Assembly (NCBI RefSeq): GCF_002285495.1
Contig: NZ_CP016786.1
Coordinates: 386,001 to 450,000 of the forward strand
From: Clostridium isatidis
GTDB taxonomy: Bacteria > Bacillota > Clostridia > Clostridiales > Clostridiaceae
DNA: 64,000 nt
Direction of reading: 5' to 3'
Shown: positions 17,144 to 25,843 of the stretch, piece by piece
How the letters are laid out: each line of letters starts with the position of its first letter
Numbering within the stretch: the first letter of the stretch is position 1
Program-made: the position numbers and the translations under genes
The notes under the pieces: generated by a model
What the model saw: the letters and a program-made list of their open reading frames with translations, nothing else
Told to the model about the DNA's origin: nothing
Databases searched by the model: none

Positions 17144-17758
17144 ATGTTAAAAAAATTTGCTTCAGACGCTTTAGGATTAAGTGATATTGGAAAAATAATA
17201 GATAAAAGAGATTTTGGTAAAGTAGATGCAGATGATTATATAATGCATGAAGATGATGAAAAAATATTTTTTCTTATAAAATCAAAAACTGATGAATACT
17301 GTTTTACAAATTTAGCACTTATTCATGTAGATGGAACATCTGCTGTAAGTAAAAAGAGATTAGTAATTAGATATGATTATTATAAAAATCCAATAAGAAA
17401 TGTAAGTATAGAAACAGCAGGAACCATAGATTTAGATTGTGAAATTAAATTTACTATTGGAGAAAAAGCCTTTTCTATAGATGTGGATAAAAATCAAATA
17501 GAACAGCTAAAGGATTTATATAAAGCTTTAGTTAGAATAGGATATATAATAGAAGAAAATGAAATCATGCTTAAAAAGTCTGAAGAAAGTTTATCTATAG
17601 CTGCTAATGCATGCAAATCGGGAAAGATTGTTGAAGGAGATGCAGCAGAAGTATTTAAGAAGATAAATGAATATGCATTTAATTGGACAAAAATAAATAG
17701 AGAAAATTATATAAAAAAGGATTTTTCAGAGATATTTAAAAACTACATTAATAATTAG
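17144..17758 (+). CDS. PH-domain protein, YvbH-like
   Basis: The 204-residue soluble protein has a beta-rich N-terminal half (about residues 25-125), including an LIHVDGTSAVSKKRLV hairpin, as in bacterial PH domains. A helical tail (about residues 130-200) follows, with alternating charges typical of YvbH-like oligomerisation regions. It has no signal peptide or membrane segment. It stands alone between the guaA terminator and a degenerate region, behind its own CGGAGG ribosome binding site. The function in cells is not known. Confidence 0.7.
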   Translation: MLKKFASDALGLSDIGKIIDKRDFGKVDADDYIMHEDDEKIFFLIKSKTDEYCFTNLALIHVDGTSAVSKKRLVIRYDYYKNPIRNVSIETAGTIDLDCEIKFTIGEKAFSIDVDKNQIEQLKDLYKALVRIGYIIEENEIMLKKSEESLSIAANACKSGKIVEGDAAEVFKKINEYAFNWTKINRENYIKKDFSEIFKNYINN

Positions 17759-17801
17759 TGATTTAGTTTATTAATAAATGCATTAGATAAATGAGAAGTT
17801 T

Positions 17802-17930
17802 ATGAAATTAGAAGAATGTATATTAGAGGAAAAAAGGGACAAGCTTATTAAAAGAATAAATGAAATGCAGAAGACCTTGGATAGGCTTAATTATAAGATT
17901 GAAGGGTATGAGAAGAAGTTATTAGTATAA
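17802..17930 (+). pseudogene. Remnant of a MerR-family regulator (C-terminal coiled coil)
   Basis: A 42-codon frame encodes a highly charged helix: LEEKRDKLIKRINEMQKTL and then a DRLNYKIEGYEK ending. This is the pattern of the C-terminal dimerisation helix of MerR regulators (LD.LNYKI..YE). The DNA-binding half is missing: upstream in the same frame there is a stop and no helix-turn-helix. MerR genes often sit beside NAD(P)H/FMN reductases like the one that follows. A genuine small coiled-coil protein is possible, but the ATG has no ribosome binding site. Confidence 0.5.
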
Positions 17931-18104
17931 GTTAGTGTATGGGTATTTATGTAAATTTTGAGGAAATTTAGTTTTATATCAAGTTATTTGAGCTGTGGGT
18001 GTAGCAAGTTTTGTAATAATTAAAATAAAATTTAATATAATGGAAGAAGATTTAAATTTAGATGAAAATGATCTAAAAGATTTAGTGATTGAGGGGGAAA
18101 GCAT

Positions 18105-18725
18105 ATGAAAGTATTATTAGTAAATGGAAGTGGACATTTAAAGGGATGTACTTATACTGCATTAAAAGAGGTGGCAAGAGAATTAGAAAAGGAAAATATT
18201 GAAACAGAAATATTTCAATTAGGAAATAAGCCAATTGCAGGCTGTATTGGCTGCATGTCTTGCATGAAAAGAGGTAAATGTTTTAGAGATGATATAGTAA
18301 ATGAATTTTTAGAAAAGGCAAAGGAGGCAGATGGCTTTGTATATGGCTCCCCTGTACATTATGCTGGGGCTTCTGGAATGTTGACTTCCTTTTTAGATAG
18401 GGTTCATTATAGTGGAAAAAGTATATTTTTATATAAACCTGGAGCAGCAGTAGTAAGCTGCCGTCGTGGAGGAGCAAGTGCAGCCTTTGATCAAATAAAC
18501 AAATACTTTACTATTAGTTGTATGCCTATAGTTTCATCACAATATTGGAATTTAGTTCATGGAAATACTCCAGAAGAAGTAGTACAAGATTTAGAAGGAA
18601 TGCAGACAATGAGAACACTTGGAAGAAATATGGCATGGATGCTTAAATGCATTGAAGCAGGCAAGAAAGCAGGCATAGGATATCCTGAAATGGAAGAAAG
18701 AATTGCAACAAACTTTATAAGATAA
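18105..18725 (+). CDS. Flavodoxin-like NADPH-dependent FMN reductase, iron-sulfur flavoprotein type
   Basis: The 206-residue flavodoxin-fold protein begins MKVLLVNGSGHLKGCTYTAL, an FMN phosphate loop. It has a cysteine cluster IAGCIGCMSCMKRGKC near residues 45-62 that matches the Cys-rich loop of iron-sulfur flavoprotein/multimeric flavodoxin families. GSPVHYAGASGMLTSFLDR follows and binds the isoalloxazine. It probably transfers electrons to small acceptors or quinones; the substrate is unknown. GAGGGGG precedes the ATG. It is monocistronic and ends in a strong terminator that faces the convergent GMC gene. Confidence 0.85.
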   Translation: MKVLLVNGSGHLKGCTYTALKEVARELEKENIETEIFQLGNKPIAGCIGCMSCMKRGKCFRDDIVNEFLEKAKEADGFVYGSPVHYAGASGMLTSFLDRVHYSGKSIFLYKPGAAVVSCRRGGASAAFDQINKYFTISCMPIVSSQYWNLVHGNTPEEVVQDLEGMQTMRTLGRNMAWMLKCIEAGKKAGIGYPEMEERIATNFIR

Positions 18726-18733
18726 TAAAGAGA

Positions 18734-18774
18734 AGGGATGATTTTCGAAAACTTGAAAATCATCCTATTTTTTA
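18734..18774. terminator. Terminator between convergent genes
   Basis: An 11-bp stem, GGATGATTTTC with GAAAATCATCC, is followed by TATTTTTT on the plus strand. It serves the flavodoxin gene and may also stop transcripts from the minus-strand GMC gene. Confidence 0.85.
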
Positions 18775-18779
18775 AAAAT

Positions 18780-20230
18780 TTAAGTTTCTTTAAGATAAAT
18801 ATAATCAGCAACTCTCATTGATAAAGCAATATTCGATATAGTCGGACCAGAAGCACTAAGGGAAGGAAGGGCGCTGTTGTCTGCCACAAATAATCCTTCA
18901 ATGCCATGTATTTGACCATGAGGATTTGCTGCTGAAGTTTCTGGATTAGTTCCAATTCTGCAAGTACAGGATTCATGCATACTAGAACCTGGTGGTCTTA
19001 AGGCTACTGTAGCAGGATTTAGAGCTATCCCCATGGCATTAGCTGCTTCTACAATTCCCCTGCTCATTTGATTAACTACTTCATAATCTCTATCAGATAG
19101 TGAATAGTTTACCTGAATAAGGGGCATTCCAAATTCATCCTTTGCAGAAGAATCAATATAAACCCTGTTTTCTGGACGGCTTTCTACCCTTCCAAAGGCA
19201 GTAAGTATAACTGTAAGTTCATTTTGAAGATTTTTATTTTCAAACTGTTGGTATGAAAAGTATTGATTAGGTCCAATAATTTGAATTTGATAAGGTGCTT
19301 CCTCTGTTTCTGCTTTTAAGATAGATAGATTTCCAAGGTTTTCGGAGAAGCATCCTCTGCTTATAGTTCTTACAGCAATTATAGAAACATGCTCAGTTAA
19401 ATAGTGTCCAATAGCTGGAACGTTTATATTAGAATTAAGGAGTATTCGTGGAGTTTCTAATGTGCTGGCAGATAAAACAACATTTTTAGCAGGTATTATA
19501 TATATATCTTTATTTTGTGAAAATACTTCTACTCCAGATATTTTTCTATCTTCAGTAAGGACTCTAGAAACATAGGCATTAAGGCCTAAGTCAAAGTCTC
19601 TATTATATTGGGCAGAAGCCAATTTATTTATAGAGCTGTACCAAGGATTTGAATTGAATGTATTTGCCCCTTTCTTGAAGCTTCCATATCAAAAGCTAAT
19701 GGAAGGTCTCTTGCTTCAAGAATTCCTTTGGAATAAAGTTTTCTTAATAGAAGATTCTGCATTGAAGAGCCTTTAGAATAAGAAATTGAAGCATTTAGGG
19801 ATTTTTCAGCCATGGAATAATAAGCCTCTAGTTCTCTATAATTTATAGGCCATTTTCTAAGTTCGCTTTCAATTGGTCTTGGAACAGTACAATTCCAAAA
19901 TAGGGATCTGCCACCAAGGGCATATACCATTCTGGCTCCAGAAAATTCAGGCAAGCGATCTTTAAAACTAGTTGAATTATCTTCAAGCAGTTGATTACTG
20001 GCAGTATTTATATTCATTGTTGGAATATTTAAAGAATGTGAATGAAATAATTTATCTCCTCTTTCAAGAATACCTATCTTTTTAGCACCATTATTTCTCC
20101 ATAACTCACAGAGTCTTGATAATACTGTTCCGCCGCCATGACCAGTTCCTATAATTAAAACATCATAAGTTGTATTAGCCATTTCTTCAAGGGATTTTGT
20201 TGAAATCCAATTACCAGGATATTTAACCAT
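18780..20230 (-). pseudogene. GMC-family FAD oxidoreductase, interrupted by a frameshift
   Basis: Two adjacent minus-strand frames (20230-19628 and 19622-18780) make one GMC oxidoreductase of about 483 residues. The first half has the FAD dinucleotide motif IGTGHGGGTVLSRL and the acidic ILERG strand. The second half ends with the family C-terminal signature: SCTCRIGTNPETSAANPHG, then GLFVADNSALPS. At the join the first frame runs into a stop. The other frame continues upstream of the second half as ANTFNSNPWYSSINKLASAQYN, so a single missing G in the GGGG run at 19667-19670 (plus-strand CCCC) explains the break. It could be a true pseudogene, a slippage site, or a read error. The substrate would be an alcohol or polyol; unknown. 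Confidence 0.8.
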
Positions 20231-20385
20231 TATACACCTCTTTAAAAAAATTCAATCTAATATATGAAAAATTATTTATGTTTATGTAGGTATTTATGTC
20301 GAATTGTTAAGGATAATTGTTTTATTAGATTTGTTACCTTTTTTTAATAGATGAATAACATATAATAGAAAGGAGAGGATAAAAA

Positions 20386-20703
20386 GTGGATTATAATGTA
20401 AACTCTATGCATGAAAGATGCAGAAAATGTATAACTTTTCATGTTGTTATAACCATGAGAGATGGAACCATGGTGGATGGAATAGTAGAAGGTGTTGACA
20501 GAGAAAATGTTAATTTATTAGTTGGTGAACCTGTAATGATGGAAGAAGAGCTTTCATATGAAAGACAAGAGTATGGATATGGTCAAGGTTCTAGGAGAAG
20601 GAGGCCGGTAAGAAGATTTAGACGCAGGGCTTTCCCACTAGCCCTTTTAGCTGCAGTAGATGTAGTACCATTCTTCCCATTTTTCCCATTCTTCCCATTT
20701 TAG
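20386..20703 (+). CDS. Small Sm-like protein with Arg-rich segment and FPF tail
   Basis: The 105-residue protein starts at GTG behind GGAGAGG. Residues 15-50 (FHVVITMRDGTMVDGIVEGVDRE) look like a small beta-barrel of the LSm/SH3-like type. A strongly basic stretch (RRRRPVRRFRRR, about residues 66-83) follows. The tail is hydrophobic and ends in three repeats of PFF. Similar small proteins with an FPLALLA tail occur in spore-formers. A role in the spore or in nucleic-acid binding is possible but unproven. It is monocistronic, with a strong terminator at 20723, and lies upstream of the ymaF-like gene. Confidence 0.6.
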   Translation: MDYNVNSMHERCRKCITFHVVITMRDGTMVDGIVEGVDRENVNLLVGEPVMMEEELSYERQEYGYGQGSRRRRPVRRFRRRAFPLALLAAVDVVPFFPFFPFFPF

Positions 20704-20722
20704 CTAGTAGTACTTAAGTAGT

Positions 20723-20760
20723 AATGTAGAATGTACAAAGTACATTCTACATTTTATATT
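20723..20760 (+). terminator. Terminator of the Sm-like gene
   Basis: A 14-bp perfect stem (20723-20736 with 20740-20753), loop AAA, then a T-rich tail. Confidence 0.9.
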
Positions 20761-20902
20761 TAAAAGTAGTGTACATATTTTACAATATATTGAAGGGTCA
20801 AAATTATATAAAGCAAGTAACATAATCAAGCATATTCTAATATTATATTATATAGAGTTAAACTAAAGTTTTATAAAATATTGAACAAAAGAGGTGTAAA
20901 AT

Positions 20903-21250
20903 ATGTCAAGAGACTGTTGTAAAAAGAGAAATAGACATGTTCATGAAGTTCAAGGAAGTACTTTTATTTCTGATGAAAGAGGAATAGAAGATCATAACCA
21001 CCGTTTTGCTGGAGTTACAGGGGATGCTATTCCAATAGATAATGGAAGAGACCATATTCATAAATTAGAAACATTAACAGACACATTTGACAATCATCAT
21101 CATTGTATTAAGGTTTGGGTTGGAAGAGCTATACCTGTAGGCGATGGAAGACATGTACACTTTGTATGTGCTAAGACAGAATGTGCAGACGGTCATGTTC
21201 ATAAATTTAGAGTAGCAACATTAATAGAAGATCCAATCAGTGAAGAATAG
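20903..21250 (+). CDS. YmaF family protein
   Basis: The 115-residue His-rich protein has four repeats of an H-x-H/H-N-H pattern: RHVHEVQG, DHNHRFAG, DHIHKLET and GHVHKFRV. A spaced HHHC stretch lies in the middle. This matches the YmaF family of Bacillus and Clostridium. The regular histidines suggest metal binding. The function is not known, though in spore-formers these genes are often linked to spore-associated small proteins. The start follows GAGGTG. It is monocistronic and ends at the hairpin at 21281. Confidence 0.85.
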   Translation: MSRDCCKKRNRHVHEVQGSTFISDERGIEDHNHRFAGVTGDAIPIDNGRDHIHKLETLTDTFDNHHHCIKVWVGRAIPVGDGRHVHFVCAKTECADGHVHKFRVATLIEDPISEE

Positions 21251-21280
21251 ATAATTAAATAATTTAAATAGCTATTTAGA

Positions 21281-21322
21281 AGGGCTAAGTATAGCGAAAA
21301 AGCTGTATTTAGTCCTTTTATT
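21281..21322 (+). terminator. ymaF terminator
   Basis: A 14-bp stem with three G-U pairs (21283-21296 with 21302-21315) is followed by CTTTTATT. It lies 30 bp after the stop. Confidence 0.75.
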
Positions 21323-21436
21323 AATATTAGGCTTTTAAGGAATATAAAATTTATGAAGTAAAACAAATTGGATTAGATATAATAGAATGGTATAATGTGG
21401 TTATTATAATTTAATGTTTTAGGAGGATATTGAGAT

Positions 21437-22597
21437 TTGAGTAGTAAGGATATTAAGAAAAAGTTAGTGCAGATATTGGGTATTATAATTTATTTACTAG
21501 CTTTTGTAGCTTTAGGATATTTTATTGCATTTTTATCTAATTCAAAAACAGAACTTGTAGATAGAAGGGACGGAGGATTTATTTTTTTAGTAAGTGTTGC
21601 ACTATCTTTTTATCTTCACATAATTATTCATGAGGGAGGACACTTTCTTTTTGGAAAGCTTACTGGATATAGGCTTACTTCTTTTAGGATAGGAAGTATT
21701 ACTATCATGAAAGAAGAGGATAAAATTAAACTAAAAAGATTTAGTATAGCTGGTACAGGAGGACAATGTTTAATGGAGCCTCCTGAGTATAAAGAAGATA
21801 AATTTCCTTTTATTTTATATAACCTAGGGGGAGGACTTTTAAATATTATTTTTTCAATTATAGCTATAATTATATATTTAATATTTTCTAATATGCCTTA
21901 TTTACTAGAAATTTTACTTTCCTTTTCAGGGATAGGAATAATATTAGGACTTATGAATATAATTCCATTAAAGATTGCTGGAGCTGCCAATGATGGTTAT
22001 AATATAATTTTCTTAAAGAAGAATAAGGATGCTAGATATGCTTTTTATAGACAGCTAAAAATAAATGCCTTATTAGCAAGAGGGGCTAGAATTAAGGATA
22101 TGCCTAAGGAGTGGTTTGAGCTTTCTGAAGGAGCAGATATAAACAATCCAATTATTGCATCAGTTGCTTGTATGATGGGAAGTTATTATCAAGATAATAA
22201 AGATTTTCAAAGATCTAAAGAAGAATTTGATTATGTTTTAGAAAACTCTAATAATTTATTAGGAATATATAAAAATGAAATTGAATGTGAGTTACTTTTT
22301 TATGAGATAATTGGAGATAGAAATATAGATAAAATAAATAAGTTATTTACTAAAGAATTAAAAAAATATATAAAGGCAAGTAAACATTCATTATCTAAAA
22401 AAAGGTTATTATATGCTTATGAACTTCTTATAAATAAAGATGAAAATACAGCTAAAAAATATTTAGATGAGTTTGAGAAAATAGCAAAAACCTACCCTTA
22501 TAAAGGAGAAGTAGAAGGTGAAAGAGAATTAATAAGTTTTGTAAAGCAAAATAATGAGGAAATTTTTAATAAGTCTAACGATTCAATTTCTATATAA
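21437..22597 (+). CDS. M50 family intramembrane metallopeptidase (site-2 protease type)
   Basis: The 386-residue protein starts at TTG behind AGGAGG. It has about five membrane helices in the first 210 residues. The zinc motif HEGGH (residues 65-69) sits in a membrane helix, and the second metal ligand is in GAANDGYN (about residue 187), equivalent to the NxxPxxxxDG motif. The last 170 residues are soluble and helical, resembling TPR-like repeats (SKEEFDYVLENSNNL). Such enzymes cleave within the membrane, often anti-sigma factors or pheromones; the substrate is unknown. It is monocistronic. Confidence 0.85.
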   Translation: MSSKDIKKKLVQILGIIIYLLAFVALGYFIAFLSNSKTELVDRRDGGFIFLVSVALSFYLHIIIHEGGHFLFGKLTGYRLTSFRIGSITIMKEEDKIKLKRFSIAGTGGQCLMEPPEYKEDKFPFILYNLGGGLLNIIFSIIAIIIYLIFSNMPYLLEILLSFSGIGIILGLMNIIPLKIAGAANDGYNIIFLKKNKDARYAFYRQLKINALLARGARIKDMPKEWFELSEGADINNPIIASVACMMGSYYQDNKDFQRSKEEFDYVLENSNNLLGIYKNEIECELLFYEIIGDRNIDKINKLFTKELKKYIKASKHSLSKKRLLYAYELLINKDENTAKKYLDEFEKIAKTYPYKGEVEGERELISFVKQNNEEIFNKSNDSISI

Positions 22598-23040
22598 ATT
22601 TTTAATAAAAATGGTATTTGCAAAATATTTGTAAATACCATTTTTGTATTATAAATAGATTTTATTGAATTTTTATTATAGAAATTATTTTATTATTTGT
22701 TAAAAAAATATCTATTTTATAAAAATATTTTATTGAAGTTAACAATGATACTTAATTTACATAATTAAATTATGTAAAACAAATAAACTTAATTAATAAA
22801 AAATGAATGAAATTAAATTTAATTATTCAATAATAAAAACATCTAAAATGTATAGTTTTAATAATTTACCCTTCTATAAGTAAGTGCTCATGGGGACTTT
22901 ATTGTATTTGATTAATTCTTGGAAATAAAGTAAAAATATAATATGCATAAATTTGTCGAAAAAAATGAAATTTTTATTTGATTATATTTCAATATGTTGT
23001 ATTATATAGTAAGGCGTTAAATTTTTAGGGAGGAAAATAC
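22598..23040 (+). other. Intergenic region upstream of gltS
   Basis: 443 bp without a supported gene. It begins with an 18-bp hairpin terminator (22607-22645) for the peptidase gene. The middle is 85-90 percent A+T with no conserved structure that I can recognise. At the end TTGATT (22978), a 17-bp spacer and ATTATA form a reasonable gltS promoter. GGGAGG at 23029 is the gltS ribosome binding site. Confidence 0.6.
22607..22648 (+). terminator. Terminator of the M50 peptidase gene
   Basis: A stem of 18 bp with one G-U pair (22607-22624 with 22628-22645) has a 3-nt loop and a T run in its 3' arm, 10 bp after the stop. Confidence 0.88.
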
Positions 23041-24237
23041 ATGGAAATAAAATTAGATATATTTGAAACGATGGCACTAGCTACCATTGTATTTTATTTT
23101 GGGGCTTATATAAGAAAAAGAATAAAAGTTTTAGAAAAATACTGCATTCCATCAGCTGTTGTAGGTGGAATGATTTTTTCAATATTAATGCTTATTTTTA
23201 AATTAAATAGTATCTTAACAATAAGCTTAGATACTACATTACAGCAAGTGTTTATGACAGCCTTTTTTACCAGTATTGGATATACTGCAAGCTTTAGGCT
23301 GCTAAAACAAGGGGGAGTAAAAGTTATAATATTTTTAATATTATCAACTATTTTAGTAATTACTCAAAATATATTAGGAGTATCTTTAGCATCAGCTTTT
23401 AAGCTTAACCCATTATTAGGACTAACTACAGGCTCCATTCCATTAGTAGGTGGACATGGTACATCAGGTTCTTTTGGACCACTTTTAGAGGGGATGGGGG
23501 TTAAGGGAGCAACAACTGTAGCTTTTGCCTCAGCAACTTTTGGACTAGTTATGGGAAGCATTTTAGGTGGATTTGCAGCAAAAACTTTAATAGAGCGAAA
23601 TAAACTTAAAACAGTTAAGGAGTATCGTGATAAGACTATACCAGTAAGTGATTTTCATCAGGATAATGAAGCGGTATTATCACATAAGAAACTTATGAAT
23701 GGAGCAGCATGGATATTTTTGGCAATGGGAATAGGAGCAATTATTACAAAGTTTATGGAAGGCTTAGGATTAACTTTCCCATCCTATATTGGGGCTATGC
23801 TTGCTGCTGCAATTATTAAAAATATATGCGACTTAAGAAAAGTAAAGCTTGAAGATAAGGAAATAGAAACTTTAGGTGGAATCAGTCTTTCCTTCTTCCT
23901 ATCCTTAGCCCTTATGGGATTAAAGTTATGGGAATTATTTGACTTAGCTCTTCCTTTAATTATTATGTTAATAGCTCAAACTATTCTTATGTTTGTATTT
24001 GGATATTACATAGTATTTAGAGTTATGGGAAAAGATTATGAGGCTGCAGTTTTTGTTTCAGCCCTTTCAGGTTTTGGAATGGGATCTACAGCAAATGCAG
24101 TAGCAAATATGGATGCTCTTACAGATAAATATGGCTTTGCTAAAACTCCATATCTTGTAGTTCCAATAGTAGGATGTTTATTTATTGACTTTATTAATTC
24201 TTTTGTTATTACTATATTTATTAACATATTTGGATAA
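23041..24237 (+). CDS. gltS: Sodium/glutamate symporter
   Basis: The 398-residue protein has about ten membrane helices and matches the GltS family. It has two inverted halves, each with a glycine-rich re-entrant loop: GSIPLVGGHGTSGSFGP near residue 130, and ALSGFGMGSTANAVANM near residue 345. The length matches E. coli GltS (401). It imports glutamate with Na+. The gene is monocistronic, behind GGGAGGAAAA, and is followed by a clear terminator. It lies next to the glycerol regulon with no obvious functional link. Confidence 0.94.
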   Translation: MEIKLDIFETMALATIVFYFGAYIRKRIKVLEKYCIPSAVVGGMIFSILMLIFKLNSILTISLDTTLQQVFMTAFFTSIGYTASFRLLKQGGVKVIIFLILSTILVITQNILGVSLASAFKLNPLLGLTTGSIPLVGGHGTSGSFGPLLEGMGVKGATTVAFASATFGLVMGSILGGFAAKTLIERNKLKTVKEYRDKTIPVSDFHQDNEAVLSHKKLMNGAAWIFLAMGIGAIITKFMEGLGLTFPSYIGAMLAAAIIKNICDLRKVKLEDKEIETLGGISLSFFLSLALMGLKLWELFDLALPLIIMLIAQTILMFVFGYYIVFRVMGKDYEAAVFVSALSGFGMGSTANAVANMDALTDKYGFAKTPYLVVPIVGCLFIDFINSFVITIFINIFG

Positions 24238-24337
24238 TATGTAAAAGTAATAATACATAAGGAAAAATATAAAAAAACTATTATAATTTTACTAATAAAT
24301 TAATGAAATACTAAAAATTATAAGGAAATATAAAGAA

Positions 24338-24383
24338 AATAACATAAGTAAATCTGTTAAGGATTTGTTTATGTTATTTTTTT
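24338..24383 (+). terminator. gltS terminator
   Basis: Paired arms AATAACATAA and TTATGTTATT, with an inner AAATC/GATTT pair, are followed by seven T residues. Confidence 0.85.
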
Positions 24384-24446
24384 ACTATTTTTTTTATTAA
24401 ATTATTAAGTTGTTAATACATTAACTATTTTTTAAGTTAAGTGTAA

Positions 24447-24475
24447 TAGACAAGGTAAAATTTGAATGGTATAAT
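24447..24475 (+). promoter_or_regulatory. glpP promoter
   Basis: TAGACA (24447-24452), a 17-bp spacer and TATAAT (24470-24475), with a TGG extension. It ends 31 bp before the ATG at 24507. The longer open frame from 24462 would begin inside the promoter, so the downstream start is right. Confidence 0.8.
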
Positions 24476-24506
24476 CTTCCTGAAAACAATTACAGAAGGT
24501 GTGAAA

Positions 24507-25064
24507 ATGGATATAAGTAGAGTTTTGGAGGATAATCCAATAATAACTGCAGTTAAAGATGATAATGAATTAGAAGCCGCCCTTGATTCAGAGAGTAAGG
24601 TTATCTTTGTTTTATATGGAAATATTATAAATATATTAAATATAAGCAAAAAGATATCAAATAAAAATAAAATTGGTTTTGTTCACATAGACTTAATTGA
24701 GGGACTTTCTAATAAGGAGATAGCAGTTAAATTTATAAAGGAAAAAACAACCTTTCAAGGAATAGTAACAACCAAAAGTTCCTTAATTAGAATAGCTAAA
24801 GAAGTTGGATTAAGTACTGTATTTAGAATATTTATTCTGGATTCCTTATCTTTAAAAAATGCAAATAAACATATATCTAATGATTGTGATGCAGTTGAAA
24901 TACTTCCAGGAGTTATACCTAAGGTAATTAAAAGTATTTCTGCTAAATATAAAAAGCCGATTATTGTAGGAGGTTTAGTAGAAACAAAAGAAGAGGTTTT
25001 ACAGGCTTTAAGAGCAGGTGCAAGTTGCATATCTACTTCAAATCAAAAAATTTGGGATATTTAA
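24507..25064 (+). CDS. glpP: Glycerol uptake operon antiterminator GlpP
   Basis: The 185-residue protein has a TIM-barrel-like fold typical of GlpP: FVHIDLIEGLSNKEIAV in the first half, DAVEILPGVIPKVI in the middle, and PIIVGGLVETKEEVLQALRAGA near the end. In Bacillus, GlpP binds glycerol-3-phosphate and then the leader mRNA of glp genes, preventing termination. Here two matching leader elements are present, at 25093 and 27766, the first starting 28 bp after this stop. That makes the call and its targets consistent. GAAGGTG is the ribosome binding site. Confidence 0.93.
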   Translation: MDISRVLEDNPIITAVKDDNELEAALDSESKVIFVLYGNIINILNISKKISNKNKIGFVHIDLIEGLSNKEIAVKFIKEKTTFQGIVTTKSSLIRIAKEVGLSTVFRIFILDSLSLKNANKHISNDCDAVEILPGVIPKVIKSISAKYKKPIIVGGLVETKEEVLQALRAGASCISTSNQKIWDI

Positions 25065-25092
25065 AATATAATATTAACAGGGGAAAAAATAG

Positions 25093-25162
25093 TTTAGTGC
25101 TGTTAGAGATTTAGAGTCAAGCACAAAATAGGATAACTATCTTATTTTGGCTTGACTTTTTT
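25093..25162 (+). promoter_or_regulatory. GlpP-responsive antitermination leader, copy 1
   Basis: TTTAGTGCT, then TTTAGAGTCAAGCACAAAATA-type sequence (25110-25130), then a terminator whose arms TCAAGCACAAAATA and TATTTTGGCTTGA (about 25117-25155) end in seven T residues. The early GTGCT can instead pair with AGCAC in the 5' arm of the terminator, giving an antiterminator. It shares a long identical block with the element at 27766. Both lie just upstream of glycerol genes, with glpP adjacent. Confidence 0.85.
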
Positions 25163-25176
25163 AGTAAACGTTATCG
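25163..25176 (+). promoter_or_regulatory. Candidate CcpA (cre) site
   Basis: AGTAAACGTTATCG matches the cre consensus core TGTAAACGTTATCA at 12 of 14 positions. It lies right after the leader terminator, so bound CcpA could act as a roadblock to read-through into the glycerol genes. Glycerol genes are classic CcpA targets. Confidence 0.5.
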
Positions 25177-25418
25177 ATTTTAGTTATTTTAAGATTACAA
25201 TTTAATATTAAATATATTTTATCCAATAATAAGAATATAAAAGCAAGATAAGGGGTGATATAAGTAAAATTAAGAGTTTGCATTTTGATTTTCAAGGACT
25301 TTAAACATAAGGATAAAATTTTAAATATCAGAGGATAAAGAAACTATACATTTAGTTTCTAAAAGGGGAGATTTTATATCTATTAAGATTGAGAATTATA
25401 ATTTAGGGGGATATAAAA
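25177..25418 (+). other. Leader region between the GlpP terminator and the transporter genes
   Basis: About 240 bp without a gene. It holds a small hairpin (AGAAACT/AGTTTCT near 25339-25362) and several A/G-rich stretches, and ends in the ribosome binding site AGGGGGATAT. I see no further promoter or recognised riboswitch. Confidence 0.5.
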
Positions 25419-25817
25419 ATGAAATTTTTAAGAAGTACAATAGGCTTTATGTGCGTTGGATTATTTGTCGGCGGAATATGGGGAACCTTTGCAGAAAAAT
25501 ATGGCATTGCAGGGGGCTGGTTTGCAGCTGTAGCAATAATAGGTCCAATGTGGTTTATGAACCATTATCTTGGATTAATAACTAATGAGGATGATGGAGC
25601 TTTTATAGATATGGGACTTGGAGTTGGTATTTCTTGTTTTATGAGAGACTTTTTCAATCAAGGTGCTAGTAGTGCAGTAAAATCACTTCCTACTCTAGCT
25701 CTTATAGCAGTGGGGGCTGTTATAGGAGGAATAGTGGCAGCAGCTATAGAGAGGGATATGGCTAAAAAATCTAATGCACAAGTTGAAATATCTGAAAATC
25801 AAAATGTAAATAATTAA
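25419..25817 (+). CDS. Membrane protein, putative glycerol transporter subunit (larger)
   Basis: The 132-residue integral membrane protein has four hydrophobic segments (about residues 5-22, 28-52, 60-80 and 92-112) and motifs GGIWGTFAEKYGIAGGWFAA and GAFIDMGLGVGISCF. It pairs with the next gene, to which it is distantly similar. Both share a pattern of F-G-I-x-GG-F/W, then a nearly invariant LG/GVGLIT, then DMG. It lies between a GlpP-controlled leader and glpK, exactly where glpF is usually found, and no glpF is present. This fits the Lin0368-type putative glycerol transporter pair known from Listeria and Clostridium; direct proof of transport is not in the sequence. Confidence 0.7.
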   Translation: MKFLRSTIGFMCVGLFVGGIWGTFAEKYGIAGGWFAAVAIIGPMWFMNHYLGLITNEDDGAFIDMGLGVGISCFMRDFFNQGASSAVKSLPTLALIAVGAVIGGIVAAAIERDMAKKSNAQVEISENQNVNN

Positions 25818-25843
25818 TTTAGAGAGGTTAGGAGGGTATTATT

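Noticed and set aside
18040..18108. Small acidic 22-codon ORF before the flavodoxin gene
   Set aside because: No ribosome binding site; it overlaps the real start and is too short to judge.
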